Source of the DNA: Hyalella azteca
Lineage: Eukaryota; Arthropoda; Malacostraca; Amphipoda; Hyalellidae
Assembly (NCBI RefSeq): GCF_000764305.2
Contig: NW_025931442.1
Location: 1-64,000, forward strand
Direction: 5' to 3'
Length of the DNA stretch: 64,000 nucleotides
Below are positions 58,099 through 64,000 of this stretch, piece after piece; position 1 is the first letter of the stretch; every line of letters starts with the position of its first letter. A program made the translations under genes and the position numbers. The notes under the pieces were generated by a model, which was not told the origin of the DNA, made no database searches, and saw only the letters and a list, made by a program, of their open reading frames with translations.

Positions 58099-58563
58099 GG
58101 CTAAGCATTCTGTAGGCTCGACTCTTCACTGCTATTTGGGGACTCAGCGTTATGCGCGCTCGACTCTTCACTGCTATTAGGTGGCTAAGCATATTCTGCA
58201 CGCTCGGCACTTCACTGCTCTGAGCGGCTCCAGCGTTCTGCATGCACGGCTCCTCTGACTTTTCTATCACTAAATCACTCAAACCGTTTTCATCGCTTGA
58301 ATATTCACTGTTGGAGTTTTCTTGTTGACGATATTCTCGCCTGAAGCCGATGCTTGTAGAACCTTCAGTAGATTTTGTTGTTTTCTGCGGAGCAAACAAC
58401 ATCGATATAGCATTGAAGCAATACATAAACATGGCTGTACTTTATCGTAATGATTGGCATTCACACTGATATTATTAAAGGTTACTATATCAAATAAAGG
58501 AATTTCAACTTCTATTTTATACACTTCTGACTGATGAGATTCAAATCTTGTTATATCCATCAT
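58099..58563 (-). other. Open frames over a 42-bp repeat, product unknown
   Basis: Plus-strand units of about 42-45 bases around GCTCGACTCTTCACTGCTAT occur about four times at 58099-58260. Two overlapping minus-strand frames (58432-58004 and 58563-58279) cover the repeat and the sequence to its right. The part SSDENGLSDLVIEKSEEP is acidic. A broken or spliced protein is possible, but nothing identifies it. Confidence 0.3.
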
Positions 58564-59309
58564 AAGTAACGACTGTGATAAATCTTACCTCCATCTTTTC
58601 AACTGGAGACCTTCATTGATTCGTAGTGATGAAAGACATAGTTTCTTCGATTTCTTGTGAGAGAAACGCATGTTGTCGCCAGTGTTCTCGCATACGAATT
58701 AACAATGTAAGGTTGAAATTTAAACGTACTAGCCCTCTAACACCAACTAGCCAGGAGGTTAAGGGGTAAGGAGGCTGTTCCTCTACCCCCAAGAAAGAGG
58801 GTAGGCAAAGATAGTGCCATTTCACTCAGGCAGATTTATGAATGTCAAGAAATGTATCGCATGAACGGTACGACACTAAGTCTTGTAACACGCACAGAGC
58901 CAAACTCCAAAGAAAATGGGAAATCTACGATTCAGGAATGATGAAAAAGTCTTTTGTTAAAAAATTGAGGTTGATTCAAATGTCTTTAATATCGATCACT
59001 AGAGAATAAATAGTACTACTTCCTCATATCTCACAAATTAAGGCAAGTCGCATGTACATATAATCGATGTACAACATTTTCCTCTATCATAATTGATGTT
59101 ACACAAAATTTACATATATGTTGTAATTGTAGAGAAAATGTAAATAAATAGCTGAATAAGCATGAAAAAATTTAGATTTATATTTCATTTACGAACGGAG
59201 TTATAATGACTATACGTAGTGATAGAATCGCATAGTGTCCGAGAGTAGGTCGCGGAAACAAGTCCTAATGTGTTTACCAACAGACCTAGTTAGCTATTGA
59301 GTCCACGAG
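58564..59309. other. No gene recognised
   Basis: Unique AT-rich DNA. Confidence 0.4.
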
Positions 59310-59586
59310 TCAACATCTGATAGACAGGTGATAGATCACGCGATCAAGACCGCAGTAGTGGGCGGAAGCGAAGGTAATAAAAGGGCTAGCAACCTTAAGC
59401 AGAGCCCCCAGTAGCTGATGAGCACTCCGCGATGTAGCGTGTAGTTTGAGTTCTCCGACCTTACGGTCGATGCCGTAGCTTATAACTCTGTATTACCACC
59501 CCGTATACGAGATACGTTATCTGGACTTATGTGTCTTACTTATCCCTCACTACCTTAGTCAACGAAACCCGATCCTCAGGTAGAGC
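59310..59586 (-). repeat. Dispersed 300-bp repeat, copy 2
   Basis: Reverse complement aligns with 17976-18280. The CGACC-GTAA-GGTCG hairpin (about 59455-59470) is intact with five pairs; in copy 1 its outer pair is a U-G wobble. See copy 1 for shared blocks. Confidence 0.7.
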
Positions 59587-60540
59587 TTGATATAATGAGT
59601 TCAATGTCTTGAGCGCAACCTCGGACAATAGGGATCCAGCCGAATCTGCCTTAGGCCTTGCGGTTCTCAAACAAAGCCTTAATGAATGGAGATGCAGCCG
59701 TATCGGTGGATCATAATCTGACCCTGTTCGGAGGGATAGCTAGAGTTCCATCCTTGTGGGTGAAAGGGCCCTGAGTCGTGCAGGCTATTCACAAATTCTT
59801 GAGTGTTGTTCGTTCCAGCGGAGGCGAGTTTGTTGGGTCGGCGTATGACAGATTTCAGGCCAAATCAAATGTTGAAATTACAGAAATGTTTGTGAAAAGC
59901 TATTCTCCCTCTTAAGAAGCAATGATATGCTGTAGATTAATTGCTCTGATAATTTGTAAAAAGCTGTAGAGTTGATCCGGACAAGATTGTAGCAGTTTCT
60001 GTCCCCCCCACACAAAAACCTGCTTTATTATCAGCCGTAATGGCTAATATAGTTTCTGTCTGCTCCTCAATACAAGTGTTTGACTTCCATGAATTATATC
60101 CTCTTACTGTAACGTCATGAGAAACACATTGTACTTGGCATAGTAGGTGCATTACATATCATATATTTGAAACGGCCAACGAGAAAAAGGCCAAAGTCTA
60201 TCGAGTGCAGCAGTTAAATAGTAGCCAAATATCCTACAAATTAGTAGAACACTTGTGGGGTAAGTGCTTGTCATTACCCACACAGTAAACCAACAGGATT
60301 GTAAATGAAAGAGACTGAACTGATTTTACTGAGATGACTGATTTTACTGCAAGGCAAATTAACTACAAGGTGGGCTATGAATATAAGTATTAAGATGGAA
60401 AAATAGTGTTAAGAATAATACCCATGGCAACGTGCGTATCTGTTGAAAAGTAAACCTATTAAATGATCGTCGTTGAAGATGAATGAAGAGAAACAATAAT
60501 ACAAATATAACAATTAATCAGACAATAAAAAGGAACCTAT
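59587..60540. other. No gene recognised
   Basis: Unique sequence; short minus-strand frame at 59937-60152 without a motif. Confidence 0.4.
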
Positions 60541-60695
60541 TAGAGCTTAAACTAACCTGCAGCGGGGATCAGCCGAACGATAATGACTAACGAGAAAATT
60601 CTGTGCGCGACGTTAGCTTCCTAACGGTGTTGCCAAGGTAAAGGTAAATCATAATTTTATTACAAAATAAAAGTCGCAAAATGGCTAAAACTACA
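60541..60695 (-). repeat. Candidate 3-prime LTR piece of the Ty3/Gypsy relic
   Basis: Follows the pol stop and a G-rich tract (GGCGGGG on the minus strand, a possible polypurine tract) and contains AATAAA on the minus strand. A 59-base block (60637-60695) recurs at 63114-63172, at the other end of the element, with three differences. This is what a pair of LTR remnants would give. The outer boundary is not certain. Confidence 0.5.
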
Positions 60696-60728
60696 GTAGT
60701 ACCCCGCCAGATATCGGAGACATAATGA

Positions 60729-63225
60729 TCAATAATATATAAAATCTGCTTTAGGGCGGAAATTGACTCGACGACCCGAGCGAGTTGTTCGCTGTGGAGG
60801 GTCAGCTGCAGTGGTTCCTGGAGCGGGCTGCTCCGGGTTTTCTGGTTCTGAAGCTGTATCGGTCACTGGCGGGTGGTAGGCTGATTTTTGTTCCGTTTTC
60901 TTCGGCAGGTCAATTGAAGGGGTTTGTTTTAGCTTTAAATCTTGTGGTGCTTGACAATACGCTGGTTTGAGTTGGTCTATGGATACCGTTTGTTCAAGCG
61001 AGCCGGTTTTAATCACAAAATATTTGGGAGCTCTCTTCACGACAAGGTGAGATCCGGTTTATGGTGCTTCGAGAAGCTTCCTTACTCGATCAATGCGCAG
61101 CCACACGTGTGTGCAGGTTTGCAGATCTTTGGGAATGTATGATTTTGTAGAGGTGTGACTACGACCTTCAGATAAACTCTGAAAATCTAATGATCTCATT
61201 ATTTCTTGGAGTTTAGTTGTTTCTTTGGAGCAGTCCTCGTTGGTTTTTGTTATTAGGGGACGCAGTAGCAGGAGGTTAGCTCCTGTAACTGCGGTAAAAG
61301 GAGAGAATCCAGATTCGTTTGGGAAGCTGCGTATTCCCAGCAGGACGATTGGTAGTGCTTGAAGCCAAGCTTCTTTACGGGCCATCATTGCTGTTTTGAT
61401 GGTTCGGTGCGCCCGTTCAATCATCCCATTAGCTTGAGGGTGGTAAGCGGTTGTTCTGAGACGATGAAAACCTACAAGTTTTGCCAATTCATCGAAGAGT
61501 TCTGCTTCAAACTGGGCACCCCTGTACGTAACTACACGGAGAGGTACTCCAAAACGGGAAATCCAAGTTTCAATGAAGGCTGAAGCAATGGTTGTGGCGG
61601 TGATGTCGGGTAGAGGAGTGGCCTCAATCCATCTGGTGGATCGGTCGATATAGGTGAGTAAATATCCCTGTGGTTTGAAATACGGATCTCCGGCAACTTT
61701 GACCATCGGCAGCGGACCTACAATATCTAGGTGCACTGTCTCAAATCTGTCCGATGATAAATTGAAATCCAGAACTGGACTTTTGCTATGGCAATGGATC
61801 TTTGATTGCTGCCACGCAAGGCAGTTGCGTGACAATTCTCTAATGTTTTTATCCATTCCAGGCCAGAAATATCGCTCTTTAACCAGCTTCACTGTTGCCT
61901 TAATGCTGGGGTGGCTGATATTATGTAGGCTTTCGAAGATAGAATGTCGTGCTGCTGAAGGCACATAAGGACGCGGGCACTTTGTTGAATCGTCACAATA
62001 GAGTAGAAGGTCTATATCTAACGGAAATTGTTTTTGGCGATCGATGAGTGGTTTTATTTCTTCGTCTGTCGACTGTAGACGTGCCAGTGCAGGCAGATCA
62101 AAAGCGTCGAGCAGAACTGCGTTGGCTGGCCGTAAAAAGCAATCTGCGACAATGTTGTCAGATCCTTTTTCTGTACTGTGCATCCTGGATATATTCGGTG
62201 AGTACAGACAGGCGTCTTTGTTGAACGTCCGATTTTGCTGGCGATGAACTTCTGAATGCGGAAACTAGTAGTTTGTGGTCAGTGAAGAGTGTGACTCTTC
62301 TTCCTTCTATCAGTGGGCGAAAATGTAACGTTGTTACTTGTTAACTATGCGGCCAGCAGCTCTCTGTCGTACGTTGACAATCTTCTTTCAGATTCCGAGA
62401 GTTTTTTGGAGAAAAATCCAATCGGAATAGGAGTTTCGTCTTCATCCAGGTAGTGTAAGGCAGCACCAGTAGCAAAATTGGATGCATCAGTCACTAGGTG
62501 GTAGTGGGTACCATTAGTTGATGGATTTGCCAATGGTGTGACTGAGAACAAAATGCAGTTGATTCCTTCAAACGCTTTCTGGGCATCCTCCGGCAACATG
62601 AGCGATTTTTCATTTGGATGTTGTTTGAGGAGCTCCGTTAGTGGTAAGACGATTGAAGCGAAGTGTGGAACCACACGACGGTAGAAACCAATTATACCTA
62701 AGAATCGGCGCAAAGCTTTGGAGTCAGTTGGTTGAGGGAAAACGCAAATATGTTTCAACTTTTCCGTTGTGGGCTTTATTCCGCCATTTGAAACTGTGTA
62801 GCCCGAGAAGTCTATAGTGGTGGTGGTGGAAAATTCACATTTGGAAAGAGAAATTTTTAGATTGTTGTCTGTTAGAATTTGCATTACTTTATCAAATCTT
62901 TGTAGTGCTGTTCTTCGGTTTCGGAAAATACCATGATGTCGTCCAAGTAGGCAAAGATGCAATCGGTTCCTCCGAAGATGTTATCGATGCAGCGTTGAAA
63001 TGTGGCGCCAGCGTTTTTGAGTCCGAACGGCATGTATAAATATTCGAAGAGTCCGAACGGAGTGCATACGGCAGTTTTTTCTATGTCCGGAGGGTTCATG
63101 GGCTCATGGGGATGGTAAAGGCAAATCATAATTTTATTGCAAAATAAAAGTCGCAAAATGGCTAACACTACACACTTTTCATATATCATAAGCACTTTGC
63201 TGATCTCTTTACCGGCCAGACTCAT
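60729..63225 (-). pseudogene. Ty3/Gypsy retrotransposon pol, defective
   Basis: Minus strand in order: RT palm from about 63117 (TPFGLFEYLYMPFGLKNAGA, catalytic FAYLDDIMVF); after a frameshift near 62890, the RT end (LKISLSKCEF, GGIKPTTEKL) and RNase H (VTDASNFATGAALHYLDEDE, STYDRELLAA); after another, integrase (62183-61059) with a zinc-binding block, the core HLDIVGPLP...AYHPQANGMIERAHRTIKTA, then a stop and a C-terminal tail (VSIDQLKPAY, RTTRSGRRVNF) ending near 60729. The second integrase Asp is Tyr (VTYRGAQF, normally T-D-R-G) and the last zinc cysteine is Trp (CLAWQQ). Gag, protease and the RT fingers are missing. Confidence 0.95.
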
Positions 63226-64000
63226 TTTTGTGCATTATTACCAAATATATACAAGGTATAATGCAGACTCATTTTTGTGCAGTATTACCAAATGAAAATT
63301 GTTGGTGGAACATTGATGATTAAAGGTGGAAATTCCAGGTGGAGCACAGATAAATACTGCATCAATGTGGCATCGGTACCGTATCCGGCCTATGTTCCAC
63401 CTATAACATACAGATGGCCACTCTACCGGAAAAGCTTCTCACACCATTAATTACCCATTGGCATCGGTGGCGGATTGGTAAGTCACCGATGACCGCCTTA
63501 ACAATGAAGTAAAAAAATTCGTTAGTCTCAAATCCTTTTTATTTGCCCTTACCGATATTGCTTCACGCGATCACATGTTTTGAGGACTACTTATGCAAAT
63601 CCACCATGTTTGTACAATTATCAATGTCAGACAAGTAGCAGGAACAAATTATCACAATACCAGACACCTACCGTGCGAAATCAACCTGTAGAAAAGTCCT
63701 TGCCTGTCGGATTAAAACTTCGTTTTCCCTCGCGCGAAGCCAAGCCCTTACCGTTGAAACATCGGAGAGAACTTAGCACTCAAATCATTTTATGAGAGCT
63801 AATTGAAGTATTGCAAGTATTAATTTCGTCAAATGACAGAAGTCAAGTCTTAATTCTACCACCGTAATAATTAGATTGTTCCATTTTATTTGAACATGCT
63901 GCTATATTTGAGAAAAACAACCGCTGAAAGAAACTTTGTTTATATATAACGAAAAACTGTTCAGCACAAATAAAAGCTACGGTTAGAGACTACGGGAAAA
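63226..64000. other. No gene recognised
   Basis: A 28-base direct duplication (CAGACTCATTTTTGTGCA plus TTACCAAAT) at 63217-63244 and 63263-63290. A plus-strand frame at 63580-63795 has no motif. Confidence 0.4.

Overview
This 64 kb window reads as an AT-rich, gene-poor, repeat-dense stretch of an invertebrate nuclear genome, most probably an arthropod. The evidence is GT-AG introns of 230-425 bases, a run of degenerate TTAGG units (the common arthropod telomere motif), and relics of Ty3/Gypsy, BEL/Pao, Penelope-like, two non-LTR, mariner/Tc1 and hAT elements. No bacterial gene organisation, CRISPR array, rRNA or intact tRNA was seen. The species cannot be fixed from the sequence.

Only three host-type coding signals are supported. 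The strongest is a five-exon gene at 51010-52624 for a secreted protein of 158 residues with a signal peptide and eight cysteines, with a TATA box and poly(A) signal in place. The second is a terminal exon at about 28341-28924 whose product looks like a discoidin/F5-8 type C (fucolectin-like) binding domain. The third, weaker, is a two-exon candidate at 23860-24090 for a 59-residue secreted peptide.

Layout. 1-7.6 kb: minisatellites, a small MITE and a broken BEL/Pao pol. 7.6-15.2 kb: a palindrome followed by a giant inverted repeat (arms about 1.7 kb) that carries hammerhead-like motifs and a tRNA-like SINE insertion. 15-27.5 kb: unique AT-rich DNA, a dispersed 300-bp repeat, a 32-bp minisatellite and the TTAGG-like tract. 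27.8-28.9 kb: a very young palindromic hAT-type element beside the lectin-like exon. 30.2-36.3 kb: a tandem duplication of a 1.3-kb unit whose two copies took different insertions, among them a 1275-bp mariner and a 551-bp long-TIR element. 39.5-41.6 kb: a well-preserved non-LTR reverse transcriptase. 45.3-48.7 kb: a TIR element with a MADF-domain relic, then Penelope-like sequence. 48.8-58.1 kb: the secreted-protein gene between two copies of a near-identical 1.1-kb sequence. 60.5-63.2 kb: a Ty3/Gypsy relic with a lost catalytic residue.

Two sites are assembly problems rather than biology. Positions 32054-32091 are exactly the back-to-back Tn5 mosaic ends of a Nextera mate-pair junction adapter, so the sequence across it is chimeric. 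A single N at 55629 marks the exact point where a copy of 48797 onwards begins.

The elements record an order of events: paired copies give empty sites that date the mariner, the long-TIR element and the SINE as later than the duplications they interrupt. The most interesting biological leads are the eight-cysteine secreted protein, the hammerhead-like repeat family, the double-MITE hairpin, the MADF-bearing element, and the dispersed repeat with a conserved GUAA-loop hairpin.
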